From Prosthecomicrobium sp. N25 (GTDB taxonomy: Bacteria > Pseudomonadota > Alphaproteobacteria > Rhizobiales > Ancalomicrobiaceae), in assembly GCF_037203705.1 (NCBI RefSeq), contig NZ_JBBCAT010000001.1, forward strand, positions 1,399,418 through 1,463,417: 64,000 bases of DNA, read 5' to 3'. The notes under the pieces were generated by a model. The model was not told where the DNA came from. It did no database searches and saw nothing but the letters and a program-made list of their open reading frames with translations. Positions 9,506 through 18,686 of this stretch are shown one piece after another. Position 1 is the first letter of the stretch. Every line of letters starts with the position of its first letter. A program made the translations under genes and the position numbers.

Positions 9506-11181
9506 ACCGCCCCGCCGGCCGCCTCGACAACGCCCGCGTCATCCGCGCCCCGCGCGGACCCGAATTGACCGCCAGGAGCTGGATGACCGAAGCCCCGCTC
9601 CGCATGCTGATGAACAACCTCGACCCGGAGGTCGCCGAGAGGCCGGGCGAGCTCGTCGTCTACGGCGGCATCGGCCGGGCCGCGCGCGACTGGGAGAGCT
9701 TCGACCGCATCGTCGCCGCGCTGAAGCGGCTCGAGGAGGACCAGACCCTCCTGGTCCAGTCCGGCAAGCCGGTCGGCGTCTTCCGCACCCACGCCGACGC
9801 ACCGCGCGTGCTTCTCGCCAATTCCAACCTGGTGCCCCACTGGGCGACCTGGGACCATTTCCACGAGCTCGACCGCAAGGGCCTCATGATGTACGGCCAG
9901 ATGACGGCCGGCTCCTGGATCTACATCGGCAGCCAGGGCATCGTGCAGGGCACCTACGAGACCTTCGTGGAGGTCGGCCGGCGCCACTACGGCGGCAGCC
10001 TCGCGGGCCGCTGGATCCTGACCGCCGGCCTCGGCGGCATGGGCGGCGCCCAGCCGCTCGCCGCCACCCTGGCGGGCGCCTCCTGCCTGGCCGTCGAGTG
10101 CCAGCCCTCGCGCATCGAGATGCGGCTCAGGACCCGCTACCTCGACGTCCAGGCGAAGGACCTCGACGAGGCCCTGGCGATCATCGAGCGGTCCTGCCGG
10201 GAGCGGAAGCCCGTCTCCGTCGGCCTCCTCGGCAACGCCGCCGACATCTTCCCCGAACTCGTCCGCCGCGGCGTCCGCCCGGACGTCGTCACCGACCAGA
10301 CCTCCGCGCACGATCCGGTCAACGGCTACCTGCCGAAGGGCTGGACGCTGGCCGAGTGGGAGGCGAAGCGCGAGGCCGACCCCAAGGCCGTGGACCGCGC
10401 CGCGCGCGCCTCCATGGCGACCCACGTCCGCGCCATGCTGGACTTCCACCATGCCGGCGTGCCGACCCTCGACTACGGCAACAACATCCGCCAGATGGCC
10501 AAGGAGGAGGGCGTCGCCGACGCCTTCGACTTCCCCGGCTTCGTCCCGGCCTACATCCGCCCGCTCTTCTGCCGCGGCATCGGCCCCTTCCGCTGGGCCG
10601 CTCTCTCCGGGGACCCGGAGGACATCTGGAGGACGGACGAGAAGGTGAAGGAGCTCCTGCCCGACAACCGGCACCTCCATCACTGGCTCGACATGGCGCG
10701 GGACCGGATCGCGTTCCAGGGCCTGCCCGCGCGCATCTGCTGGGTCGGCCTCGGCGACCGTCACCGGCTCGGCCTCGCCTTCAACGAGATGGTGGCCCGG
10801 GGCGAGCTGAAGGCGCCGGTCGTGATCGGCCGCGACCACCTGGACTCCGGCTCCGTCGCCTCGCCCAACCGCGAGACCGAGGCCATGCGCGACGGCTCGG
10901 ACGCCGTCTCCGACTGGCCGCTCCTCAACGCGCTGCTCAACTGCGCCTCCGGGGCGACCTGGGTCTCGCTCCACCACGGCGGCGGCGTCGGCATGGGCTT
11001 CTCCCAGCACTCCGGCGTCGTGATCTGCTGCGACGGCTCCGAGGCAGCGGCCAGGCGCATCGCCCGCGTGCTCTGGAACGATCCGGCGACCGGCGTCATG
11101 CGCCATGCGGACGCGGGCTACGAGATCGCGCTCGACTGCGCCCGCGAGCAGGGCCTCGACCTGCCCGGCATCCTCGGATGA
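9502..11181 (+). CDS. hutU: urocanate hydratase
   Basis: A 559-residue NAD-dependent lyase that hydrates urocanate to 4-imidazolone-5-propionate, the second step of histidine degradation. The dinucleotide-binding [12 protein letters not shown] segment, the [10 protein letters not shown] stretch, the catalytic-region [16 protein letters not shown] and the C-terminal [16 protein letters not shown] are all present, and the length matches the family. It is coupled to hutG by a 4-base overlap and to hutD by an ATGATG overlap at 11178-11183, so hutG, hutU and hutD form a tightly packed block. Confidence 0.97.
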   Translation: MNRPAGRLDNARVIRAPRGPELTARSWMTEAPLRMLMNNLDPEVAERPGELVVYGGIGRAARDWESFDRIVAALKRLEEDQTLLVQSGKPVGVFRTHADAPRVLLANSNLVPHWATWDHFHELDRKGLMMYGQMTAGSWIYIGSQGIVQGTYETFVEVGRRHYGGSLAGRWILTAGLGGMGGAQPLAATLAGASCLAVECQPSRIEMRLRTRYLDVQAKDLDEALAIIERSCRERKPVSVGLLGNAADIFPELVRRGVRPDVVTDQTSAHDPVNGYLPKGWTLAEWEAKREADPKAVDRAARASMATHVRAMLDFHHAGVPTLDYGNNIRQMAKEEGVADAFDFPGFVPAYIRPLFCRGIGPFRWAALSGDPEDIWRTDEKVKELLPDNRHLHHWLDMARDRIAFQGLPARICWVGLGDRHRLGLAFNEMVARGELKAPVVIGRDHLDSGSVASPNRETEAMRDGSDAVSDWPLLNALLNCASGATWVSLHHGGGVGMGFSQHSGVVICCDGSEAAARRIARVLWNDPATGVMRHADAGYEIALDCAREQGLDLPGILG

Positions 11182-11756
11182 TGCGCCTGCTGCGCGCCGC
11201 CGACCGGACGCCGCAGCCCTGGAGGAACGGCGGCGGGGTGACCGCCGACGTGTTCGTCTCCCCGGCCGGGGCCGGGCTCGACGCCTTTGCGGTCCGCCTG
11301 AGCCTCGCCCGCATCGAGGCCGCCGGGCCCTTCTCGCCCTTCCCGGGCATCGACCGGACGCTGACGGTGGTCGCCGGCGACCTCGAGCTGGCGGTCGGCG
11401 GGGCTCCGGCCGTCCTGCTCACGCCCGCTTCGGCGCCGTTCCGCTTCTCTGGCGACGCTCCCGTCGCCGCCCGGCCCACGGGGAGCCCCGTCCTCGCCTT
11501 CAACGTGATGACCCGCCGCGGCGAGGCATGCCACCGGGTCGAGCGCATCCGCCTCGCACCGGGCCAGGCGATGGCCCGCGACCTGCGCGGCGCGCTCCTG
11601 CTCTGGGTGGAGGGCGACGGGGTCGTCGAGGTCGGGGACGAAACGCTGGCCCCCGGCCCCCTCGACGCGCTCGCCTGCCCGGACCCGTGCCGCCTGACCT
11701 TGAGCGCTGGCGGGACCCTGCATCTGGTGCTCGCCGAGTTCGACGGAGCTTGCTGA
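11178..11756 (+). CDS. hutD: HutD family protein
   Basis: A 192-residue cupin-fold protein of the HutD/Ves family, commonly encoded at the end of hut operons. In Pseudomonas the family is implicated in tuning histidine use, possibly by binding an intermediate such as N-formylglutamate; a catalytic role is not established. [15 protein letters not shown] near the N terminus and the [20 protein letters not shown] strand are characteristic. The start overlaps the hutU stop. It is the last intact hut enzyme gene before the foreign-looking block at 11.8-13.1 kb. Confidence 0.9.
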   Translation: MMRLLRAADRTPQPWRNGGGVTADVFVSPAGAGLDAFAVRLSLARIEAAGPFSPFPGIDRTLTVVAGDLELAVGGAPAVLLTPASAPFRFSGDAPVAARPTGSPVLAFNVMTRRGEACHRVERIRLAPGQAMARDLRGALLLWVEGDGVVEVGDETLAPGPLDALACPDPCRLTLSAGGTLHLVLAEFDGAC

Positions 11757-11949
11757 CCATTGCGGGCAGGACATCCTGTTGGCGGCCCGATCGCTCCACT
11801 CGTCTTCCTTGGCCTCTGCGTGCCGACACCGTCAGTCTAGCGCGTTGATGTTACGGCGGCGCGGCAGACGATTGACTGGACGCTATCGTCGGGCACCATT
11901 ACAGTCCTGCGGTCAGTCGACCGATATGGACCGTAATTGAAGTATTTGA

Positions 11950-13110
11950 ATGATTACGAAGCTCGCGATTTCTGGCTACCGATCACTTCGGAACATCACG
12001 TTAGGCCTTGGGCCGGTCAACGTCGTCACGGGACCGAACGGTTCCGGTAAGTCGAGTCTCTATCGCGCGCTCCGGCTCTTGGCAGATGTTGCACAGGGGC
12101 GGATCATCCAGGCGCTTGCCGCGGAGGGTGGTTTGGACTCGACCCTTTGGGCCGGTCCCGAGACCCTCTCCCGCGCCATGAAACGTGGCGAGCACCCCGT
12201 CCAAGGAACGGTTAGGAAGGGGCCGATTTCGCTGAAGCTCGGGTTCGCAGGCGAGGACTATGGCTATGCCATCGACCTCGGGCTGCCGATCCCTCAACAT
12301 CGGCCGTCCGCCTTCAAAAGCGATCCGGCCATAAAGACGGAAACCATTTGGACCGCCGAAACACTTGGAAGATCGAACGCTTTCGCGATCCGGCAAGGTC
12401 CGGGTGTACGCATTCGCGACAGCAGCGGGTCATAGCGGCAGGCGTACGATAGTCTGGCTCCATTCGACAGCATGATGACGCACTGCAGTGATCCGAGAGA
12501 TGGCCTCGAACTGCTGCTGTTGCGCGAACGTCTGCGCGGCTGGCGCTTCTACGATCACTTCAGGACGGACGTTGAAGCGCCCGCGCGGCGCCCGCAGGTA
12601 GGCACTTACACTCCTGTCCTTGCCAGCGATGGAGCCGATCTGGCGGCGGCAATTCAGACGATCAGGGAGATTGGGGACAGCGATGCCCTCGATGAAGCCG
12701 TCGCTGACGCCTTCGACGGCGCCCGTGTGGATGTCAGCGGTGACCGGGGCTATTTCGAAATCGAAGTGCGGCAGCATGGTCTGCTGCGACCGTTGAAGGC
12801 CGCTGAGTTGTCGGATGGAACACTGCGTTATTTGCTCCTGACTTCTGCTTTGCTATCGCCGCGCCCGCCGACATTGATGATTTTGAACGAGCCCGAGACT
12901 AGTCTCCATGCGGATCTGCTTGCCCCACTTGCTCGCCTCATCGCCGCAGTCGCGTCGACATCGCAGATTTTCGTGGTTACCCACTCGAAGCCGCTGGCCG
13001 AGGCATTGTTGGCCCAGTCGGACTGTCGCTCGTTCGAACTCGGCAAGGAACTCGGCGAGACCGTGGTCGCCGATAACGATCGGCCAGCCTGGACTTGGCC
13101 CTCCCGCTGA
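11950..13110 (+). pseudogene. predicted AAA ATPase (COG4637-like) with in-frame TAG
   Basis: The same frame runs from ATG 11950 to TGA 13110 (about 386 codons) but is interrupted by TAG at 12433-12435. The first part has Walker A GPNGSGKSS near residue 29 and the family-typical WAGPETLSRAMKRGEHP. The second has LAPFDSMMTH, ELSDGTLRYLL and the Walker B region LMILNEPETSLHADLL. Both halves form one RecF/SMC-like predicted ATPase of normal length. The TAG sits where homologues, as I recall them, have Trp, so a single TGG-to-TAG change explains it. The region is visibly AT-richer than its neighbours, suggesting transfer. If read through, the protein could still be made. Confidence 0.8.
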
Positions 13111-13181
13111 CAGCACCGGCCGTCGTCGGACCGGCATTGCCGGACGGCACCGAAAGCCCGTCGTCTTCCGACGAAGTCCAG

Positions 13182-13958
13182 CTACCGTCCAGCCGTCATC
13201 GTCGGCGTGAACCGCGCCACGAGGCGCTGGCGGTCGCCCGGGTACCAGAGCTTCACCGCGGTGATCGGCAGGCCGGACTTCCAGGTGTGGCGTTCCACCA
13301 CGAGGCAGGCCGTGCCGGAGGGCACGTCGAGGAGCGCCGCCGTCCGCGGGTCGGCGGCCGTCGCCCCGATGGCATGCTCGGCCTCGTGCCACGGAACGTG
13401 CTCGAGCAGCCAGGTGCCCGGCAGCGCGCGTTCGAAATCCACGGCCTCGGCATGGGGGGCCGCCTCCAGGGAGACCAGTCTCTGCTCCAGAGCATGCGGC
13501 CGGCCGTCCCCGAAATGGCGGCATTGCAGCGCGAGGACCGGCGTGCCCGGGGCGACCCCGAGCCAGCCCGCGTCCTCCGGCGTCGCCTTGCGGACCGTGC
13601 GCGCGAGGAGCTCGTACCGGTACGGTTCGCCGCGCGCCGTCACCTCCGCCTCGACGTCCGGGATCTCCAGCACGGCGGACAGGGCCGTCGGGCGCCGCAC
13701 GAAGCTGCCGGCCCGCCGCCGCCGCTCGATCAGCCCCGCCTCGACCAGGGAGGAGAGCACCTTGCTGACCGTCATGCGCGCGCAACCGTACTCGTCCATG
13801 AGCTCGTGCTCGAACGGGATCCGGTGCCCGGGCGGCCATTCGCCCGACAGGATCTTGCCCTCGATATCCGATCGGATCCGCTGATTGAGCGAGGGAACGC
13901 CGGCCGTCCGGTGGCCGCGCCGCCGCTCGCCCGTCTTGCCGACTGCCAAGCCCGTCAC
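13182..13958 (-). CDS. hutC: histidine utilisation repressor, GntR/UTRA type
   Basis: About 258 residues from a GTG at 13958; the frame stays open upstream to 14090, so the start is uncertain. The N-terminal winged helix (LNQRIRSDIEGKILSGEWPP, then FEHELMDEYGCARMTVSKVL and GLIERRRRAGSFV) is the GntR type. The C-terminal UTRA ligand domain carries LQCRHFGDGRPHALEQRLV. These stretches match HutC, which represses hut genes and is released by urocanate. It lies convergent to the hut operon, separated from it by the broken ATPase gene. It most likely acts at the TGTCTATACA site before hutI. Confidence 0.9.
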   Translation of the reverse strand: MTGLAVGKTGERRRGHRTAGVPSLNQRIRSDIEGKILSGEWPPGHRIPFEHELMDEYGCARMTVSKVLSSLVEAGLIERRRRAGSFVRRPTALSAVLEIPDVEAEVTARGEPYRYELLARTVRKATPEDAGWLGVAPGTPVLALQCRHFGDGRPHALEQRLVSLEAAPHAEAVDFERALPGTWLLEHVPWHEAEHAIGATAADPRTAALLDVPSGTACLVVERHTWKSGLPITAVKLWYPGDRQRLVARFTPTMTAGR

Positions 13959-14444
13959 TCCCGTCCAGCATGCGGGGAAGGGGTGGACTCGCCCGCATGC
14001 CCGGAATGCATAGCGCAGAACGGGCCGCCGCGCCCGTTCGGAAGGCGGCAGCCGCGCGGGAGGACGTCGGGTCTTCCCGCGGGCGGCCACCTTCCGGATG
14101 TAGCTCCCGCAACGGGAGAAGCTCCGATCGAAAAGGCCTGCTCAAATGACGTCGCGACCGCCGCGGCCCAATGGCCGGGCATCGACCCGTCCGGCTGCCC
14201 CCCAGGGACTGGAGCAAGGGCCGGCTGCCGTGGCTCCGCAGTGCGGGCGGACCAGGGCTCGACCGGCGAGCAGGCCGGAAATCCCAAAACCGGCGGCTCG
14301 CCGACCGGTTGGTTCCGGGCGACGTATCGCAGTCTGCGCATTCACCGTGAGTTCAGCGTGAGGCACGGCAGAATTGCGGCGAAGCGCGTGCGGTTGTATG
14401 CATGCAGAGCTGCACCGGAGCCGCACGGACGACCTGCCGCCCTC
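13959..14444. other. intergenic region between hutC and the YcaO gene
   Basis: This 486-base gap lies between the divergent hutC and ycaO-type genes. No supported gene was found. An 8-base palindrome TGCATGCA is at 14399-14406. A 16-codon frame (14398-14448) overlaps the ycaO ATG as ATGA, but it lacks a good ribosome site and is not called. The promoters of both genes presumably lie here. Confidence 0.5.
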
Positions 14445-15632
14445 ATGATCGAACCCATCCCCCTGGCCGCCGTTCCCGGAATGCTGGATGGTGCCGCCGT
14501 TCGGCTGGCCGCCGTCGCGGGCCACCTGGAGGACCTGTTCCGGATCGTGCCGCCGGCCGCGCCGCAAGCGTGGTTCTTCGGGGCACGGCTCCGGCCCGGG
14601 CCCGGGGTCCCCGCATTCGGCGTCGCAGGGCTCGGTACGAGCCCGGCCGAGGCGCTCGCCAAGTGCCTCGGCGAGGCCGTGGAGGTCGCATCCCTGTTCG
14701 AGCGGGGCGACGAGGCGCTCTCGGACGAGTTGGCCTCCCGTCTTCCGGACGCGGGGCTGGGAGCCGACGTCGCGCCGCCCGCGCGCCTCTGGGCGGCGGT
14801 GCGGCGTGAGCCCGACGGTGCGCCGTTCCGGATTCCGCTCGCGCTTCGGGTGCGCACATGTCCGCCGGACCGGCACGGCGTGCCGAGCGCGCCCCTCGGG
14901 CTCGGCACCGGAGCCGGCCCGACCGCCGGGGACGCACTCCGCCACGGCCTCCTGGAACTGATCGAGCGGGACGCCGTCGCCCTCTGGTGGCGGGCGGGGC
15001 GGCCCGCCCGCCGCCTGGCCGCCGATGCCGTCGAGGCCACGGCCGCCTTCGCCGAACTGGCGGCCCTGCGCGGCACGATGCCGCACCGGCCCGTCACCGT
15101 CGTCGACCTTGCCACCGACCTGCCCGTGACGGCGCTGGCCGTCTTCTCGACGGGGCCGGACGGCCGCGGCTTCGCGTTCGGCGCGGCGGCGCGGCCGACC
15201 TTCGCGGAGGCGCTGCGGGCGTCCCTCCTGGAACTCCTGCAGATGGAACTCGCCCAGGATCTCGCCGCCTGGAAGGCCGATACCCTCGGTGACGGCACCC
15301 TGACGGATCTCGATCGCCGCCACCTCGCCCGGCGACAAGGCCCCCCGCCCGCCGAGCTTCCCCAGGTCGCCGCCATGCCGCGCGCCGACATCGGCCCGGA
15401 CGAAGATCTGGCCGGCAAGACGCTCCCGGCATCGGCAACTGAAATTTTAGAAGGTTGTGCAACCATGGGTCACACAATCTACTCGGCCGACTGTACCCGG
15501 GCGGACCTGCAGCTGCCTGTAATTCGAGTGTATGGACCAGAAATGCAACCGGAGCCTTGTCGTATCGTCAAATTTCGCATGGTTTCCTGGAGAGCAAGAA
15601 CCGGGTTCACCTGGGATAGCCCCCTTTTCTAG
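14445..15632 (+). CDS. YcaO-domain protein (ATP-dependent peptide backbone-modifying family)
   Basis: A 395-residue YcaO homologue. The family uses ATP to phosphorylate a peptide amide oxygen, giving azolines, amidines or thioamides in natural products, or thioamidated/other targets in housekeeping roles. The ATP/metal motifs are visible: CLGEAVEVASLF (Glu77, Glu80) and LGTGAG...LLELIERDAVALWW (Glu171, Glu174, Arg175). The C terminus LPVIRVYGPEMQPEP fits the family, but the protein ends TWDSPLF rather than in a proline-rich tail. No partner (TfuA, ThiF/E1-like, dehydrogenase) or precursor peptide was found nearby. The last 200 bases are clearly AT-richer. An in-frame GTG at 14388 is an alternative start. 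Confidence 0.85.
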   Translation: MIEPIPLAAVPGMLDGAAVRLAAVAGHLEDLFRIVPPAAPQAWFFGARLRPGPGVPAFGVAGLGTSPAEALAKCLGEAVEVASLFERGDEALSDELASRLPDAGLGADVAPPARLWAAVRREPDGAPFRIPLALRVRTCPPDRHGVPSAPLGLGTGAGPTAGDALRHGLLELIERDAVALWWRAGRPARRLAADAVEATAAFAELAALRGTMPHRPVTVVDLATDLPVTALAVFSTGPDGRGFAFGAAARPTFAEALRASLLELLQMELAQDLAAWKADTLGDGTLTDLDRRHLARRQGPPPAELPQVAAMPRADIGPDEDLAGKTLPASATEILEGCATMGHTIYSADCTRADLQLPVIRVYGPEMQPEPCRIVKFRMVSWRARTGFTWDSPLF

Positions 15633-15640
15633 TCTAGACT
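15631..15640. promoter_or_regulatory. 10-base palindrome between ycaO-type and SARP genes
   Basis: AGTCTAGACT is a perfect palindrome overlapping the YcaO stop codon and lying about 112 bases before the ATG of the SARP-like gene. It may be a regulator site; it is too short to terminate and no T-tract follows. Confidence 0.3.
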
Positions 15641-15751
15641 GAAACCGGCGGCCGCCTGGCTGCATGCCGTCACGGACCTTGGCCTTTGCAGACGATCGAC
15701 GAACGCCTGGAGACGAGGCCTGGTAGCCCGGCCGCCCCTGGACAGGGCGGC

Positions 15752-17758
15752 ATGCTGTTCTTCGACCTCGTCGGCGGCTGCCAGATCCACTTCGACGGCC
15801 GCCCCGTCGAGTTGCGCGGGCGCAAGGGGCGCGCGCTGCTCGCCTATCTGGCCCTGCACCCCGGGCAGCCGCAGCCCCGGGAGCGGATCGTCGGCCTGCT
15901 CTGGAGCGAGACCGAGGAGGAGAAGGCGCGGGCATCGCTGCGCCAGACCCTGAAGGAGGTCCGCCAGGCCTTCCTGGCCGTCGGCTACGACGGCTTCGCG
16001 GCCGAGCGCTTCGACGTGGCCCTCGGGACGGGCGGCGTGCGGCACGACCTGGGTGCCGTGGTCGAGGCGCTGGACGAGGGCAGGGTGCCGGCCGCACTGC
16101 TCGAACGCCGCCGCCTGGGCGAGGCCGTCCTGGCCGGCTACGAGGAGATCGATCCCGCCTTCCGGGTCTGGCTCCTCGCCTACAGGCAGCAGATCTCCGA
16201 CCGGCTCACGCGGCTGCTCGAGGCGGGCATGACCGTCGCCGAGCGGCTCGACGACCGCGACCGGCTCAAGCTGCGCGCCGAGGCCCTCATCAACCTCGAC
16301 CCGACCCATGAGGTGGCCTGCCGCCATCTGATGCGCCTCAAGGCCCAGGCCGGCGACGTTGCCGGTGCCCACAAGCACTACAAGACCCTCTGGGATCTGC
16401 TCGACGAGGACTACGGCACCGAGCCGGCCGACGAGACCCAGGCCCTCATGGTCGCCATCAAGATGGGGCAGGTCGGCGAGGCTCCCGCCCCCGCGGCCCG
16501 CCTGCCCGCCGCGCCGGAACCGCCCGAGGCGCTGCCGCGCCCGGTGATCGTGGTAGCCCAGCTCCGCGCCATCGAAGTCTCGGCGCTCAACGCCGACAAG
16601 CTCCTCTGCTTCCGGCACGAACTGGTCGCGAGCCTCGTCCGCTTCCGCGAATGGCGGGTGGGCGACCAGATCCCGGCCGGCAAGCCGCCCGCCACGGAGG
16701 GCAACCACTACCTGGTCGAGATGACAGCCTATGAGGCTGGCGACGAGACCAAGCTCGTCATGACACTCCAGGACCTCAGCGCCTCGGCGTATATCTGGAG
16801 CGAGCAGTACACCCTCTCGCCGTCCAACTGGTTCGCCGTCCAGCGCAACATCGTGCGCGCCATCGGCATGGCCCTGCGGGTGCATCTCTCGACGGAGCGC
16901 CTGAACCGCCTCGCCGGCCGCGCGCCCGTCTCCATGGCGCTGCACGACCGCTGGCTGCAGGGCCAGGTCTCCATCATCGGATTCCGCTCGGAGGAATGGC
17001 GGCAGGCGGAGGCCATCTTCCGCGAGATGACCGGGCTCGACGAGAATTTCTCGCCGGCCTTCTCGAGCCTCGCCCAGCTGCACAACGGCCGCCATCTCGC
17101 CTTCCCGGGGCTGACGCGCGACCCCGTCACCGAGGCCGAATCGCTTCGGGTCGCCCGCAGGGCCGTGCAGATCGACCCGATCGACTCGCGCGCCCACCTC
17201 TGCCTCGCCTGGTCGCAGGCGCTCGCGGGCCAGTACGCCCTGTCGGCGGAAAGCTTCCGCCTCGCCCATTCCCTGAACGATTCGGATCCCTGGACCTTGA
17301 TCTCCGCCGCCCACGGCCTCGCCTTCATGGGCGAGATGGCCGAGGCCGCCCGGCTCGAGGCCCAGATGGTGGCCCTCGTCACGACCCCGACGCGCAGCCA
17401 GTGGGGCTACCTGGTCGGCACCCGCTTCCTTTGCGGCGACTACGAGGGATCGATTTCCGCAGGGATATCGGCGGTCGACGTCATCTCCAACCTCCCGGGC
17501 TGGATGGCCGCCGCCTACCACCATCTCGGCCGCCGACGCGAGGCCGAGGCCGAGATGACGCGCTTCCTCGACCTCGTGCGCGCGCACTGGTCCGGCGCCG
17601 ATCCGCCGACGGACCTGGCCATCACCCGCTGGTTCCTGCACAATTTCCCGATCCGCCGCCGCGCGGACTGGGAACGGCTGCGCGACGGGGTCCACGGCGC
17701 GGGTGCCCCTCACGTGCCCTGGGCCGACCGCAGCCCCTCGCAGGTGGCCAGCGAGTGA
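15752..17758 (+). CDS. SARP/BTAD-type transcriptional regulator with TPR region
   Basis: About 668 residues from ATG 15752; a TTG at 15686 would add 22. The N terminus is an OmpR-like winged helix ([55 protein letters not shown]). A bacterial transcriptional activator domain follows ([26 protein letters not shown]), then a proline/alanine-rich linker and a C-terminal helical part with TPR-like pairs ([30 protein letters not shown]). SARP proteins activate secondary-metabolite operons in actinomycetes; proteobacterial forms are less studied. It lies directly downstream of the YcaO gene on the same strand, making it a candidate regulator of that gene. No AAA domain is present. Its stop overlaps the next gene. 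Confidence 0.85.
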   Translation: MLFFDLVGGCQIHFDGRPVELRGRKGRALLAYLALHPGQPQPRERIVGLLWSETEEEKARASLRQTLKEVRQAFLAVGYDGFAAERFDVALGTGGVRHDLGAVVEALDEGRVPAALLERRRLGEAVLAGYEEIDPAFRVWLLAYRQQISDRLTRLLEAGMTVAERLDDRDRLKLRAEALINLDPTHEVACRHLMRLKAQAGDVAGAHKHYKTLWDLLDEDYGTEPADETQALMVAIKMGQVGEAPAPAARLPAAPEPPEALPRPVIVVAQLRAIEVSALNADKLLCFRHELVASLVRFREWRVGDQIPAGKPPATEGNHYLVEMTAYEAGDETKLVMTLQDLSASAYIWSEQYTLSPSNWFAVQRNIVRAIGMALRVHLSTERLNRLAGRAPVSMALHDRWLQGQVSIIGFRSEEWRQAEAIFREMTGLDENFSPAFSSLAQLHNGRHLAFPGLTRDPVTEAESLRVARRAVQIDPIDSRAHLCLAWSQALAGQYALSAESFRLAHSLNDSDPWTLISAAHGLAFMGEMAEAARLEAQMVALVTTPTRSQWGYLVGTRFLCGDYEGSISAGISAVDVISNLPGWMAAAYHHLGRRREAEAEMTRFLDLVRAHWSGADPPTDLAITRWFLHNFPIRRRADWERLRDGVHGAGAPHVPWADRSPSQVASE

Positions 17759-18090
17759 CCCTCCCGCCCGTGACGGCGCTTCTCTATGCCGCCGCAGCGG
17801 CCGCCGAGATCGCGGGGTGCTTCGCGGTCTGGTCGTGGTGGCGTCTCGGCCGGTCGGCCCTGTGGCTCGTCCCCGGCCTCGCGGCCCTGGCGCTCTTCGC
17901 CTGGCTGCTCGCCCTGGTGCCGGTCAGCCACGCCGGACGCGCCTTCGCGGCCTATGGCGGGGTCTATATCGCCGCCTCGCTGGTCTGGATGCGGCTCGTC
18001 GAGAACAAGGCGCCGGACGCGTTCGACCTCGGCGGCGCCGCGCTCTGCCTGCTGGGCGCCTTGGTGATCCTCATGGGCCCGCGCGGCTGA
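17755..18090 (+). CDS. YnfA/UPF0060 family small membrane protein
   Basis: A 111-residue protein with four hydrophobic segments, starting at GTG 17755, which overlaps the SARP stop (GTGA). The family features are clear: the N-terminal [42 protein letters not shown], and a final [15 protein letters not shown]. YnfA proteins resemble small multidrug resistance transporters and sit in the inner membrane; their substrate is generally unproven. The overlap suggests co-translation with the regulator, though the functional link may be incidental. Confidence 0.9.
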   Translation: MTLPPVTALLYAAAAAAEIAGCFAVWSWWRLGRSALWLVPGLAALALFAWLLALVPVSHAGRAFAAYGGVYIAASLVWMRLVENKAPDAFDLGGAALCLLGALVILMGPRG

Positions 18091-18174
18091 GCGGCCGCGG
18101 GGGCCTGATCGCCCCGCCGGACGTGCCGGGCACCTCCGGGGAGCGCGCGGCTCCCCGAAGCGAACCGCGGTCGG

Positions 18175-18621
18175 TCAGACGCACTGCGCGATGGTGTAGT
18201 CGCCGATCCGTTCCGCGTGGAGCCGCATGGCCTCGCCCGGTCCCTGCTTCGGCTCCTCCGGCGCGCCGTCGAAGAAGTCCGGCGAATAGAAGCCCGGGAG
18301 CTTGTAGTAGCCGCCCTCCTCGAGCCACTTCTCGGACTCCTTCAGCATGCGCGCCATGGGCAGCCGCACCACGAGCGTCGACTCGGTCGACTGGACGAAG
18401 CGGATCTTCTTCATCTTGCCCTGGAACGAGGCCAGCCACGCGTCGCAGTTGGCCTTCGTGGTCGCCCCGGCCTTCACCAGCATGGCGAGGAACTCCTCGA
18501 GCGTCTTCGGCTTCGGCAGGTAGACGCCGCCGTTCTGGACGCGGTCCTGCTTCAGGGCCCAGGTCTTGGTTAGCTTGCCGAGCTGTTCGTAGTTGGTGAT
18601 CTCGAGTCTCTTCAAAGCCAT
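18175..18621 (-). CDS. uncharacterised protein beside the haem peroxidase
   Basis: A 148-residue soluble protein beginning MALKRLEITNYEQLGKLTKTW. It has no signal peptide or membrane segment and ends HAERIGDYTIAQCV. I do not recognise a family. It lies 65 bases downstream of the peroxidase gene on the same strand and could be its partner or an accessory. Codon use is like its neighbours, which supports a real gene. Confidence 0.75.
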   Translation of the reverse strand: MALKRLEITNYEQLGKLTKTWALKQDRVQNGGVYLPKPKTLEEFLAMLVKAGATTKANCDAWLASFQGKMKKIRFVQSTESTLVVRLPMARMLKESEKWLEEGGYYKLPGFYSPDFFDGAPEEPKQGPGEAMRLHAERIGDYTIAQCV

Positions 18622-18686
18622 GGTCGAACTCCAGCCCTTGCGCGGCGATCAAGAGGCCCCGCCGCTTGGCCATTTCGCGAGGACGG

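Noticed and set aside
9412-11106. A 564-codon minus-strand frame opposite hutU
   Set aside because: Same cause: a high-GC shadow. hutU is unequivocal on the plus strand.
13853-14217. Extension of the hutC frame or its overlapping frames upstream of 13958
   Set aside because: The extra N-terminal residues (Arg/Pro-rich) do not look like a GntR protein; the conserved domain begins after the GTG at 13958.
14398-14448. A 16-codon frame overlapping the YcaO start, considered as a leader or precursor peptide
   Set aside because: It has no good ribosome site and no Cys/Ser/Thr-rich core; an overlap of this length can occur by chance. It is recorded in the intergenic entry only.
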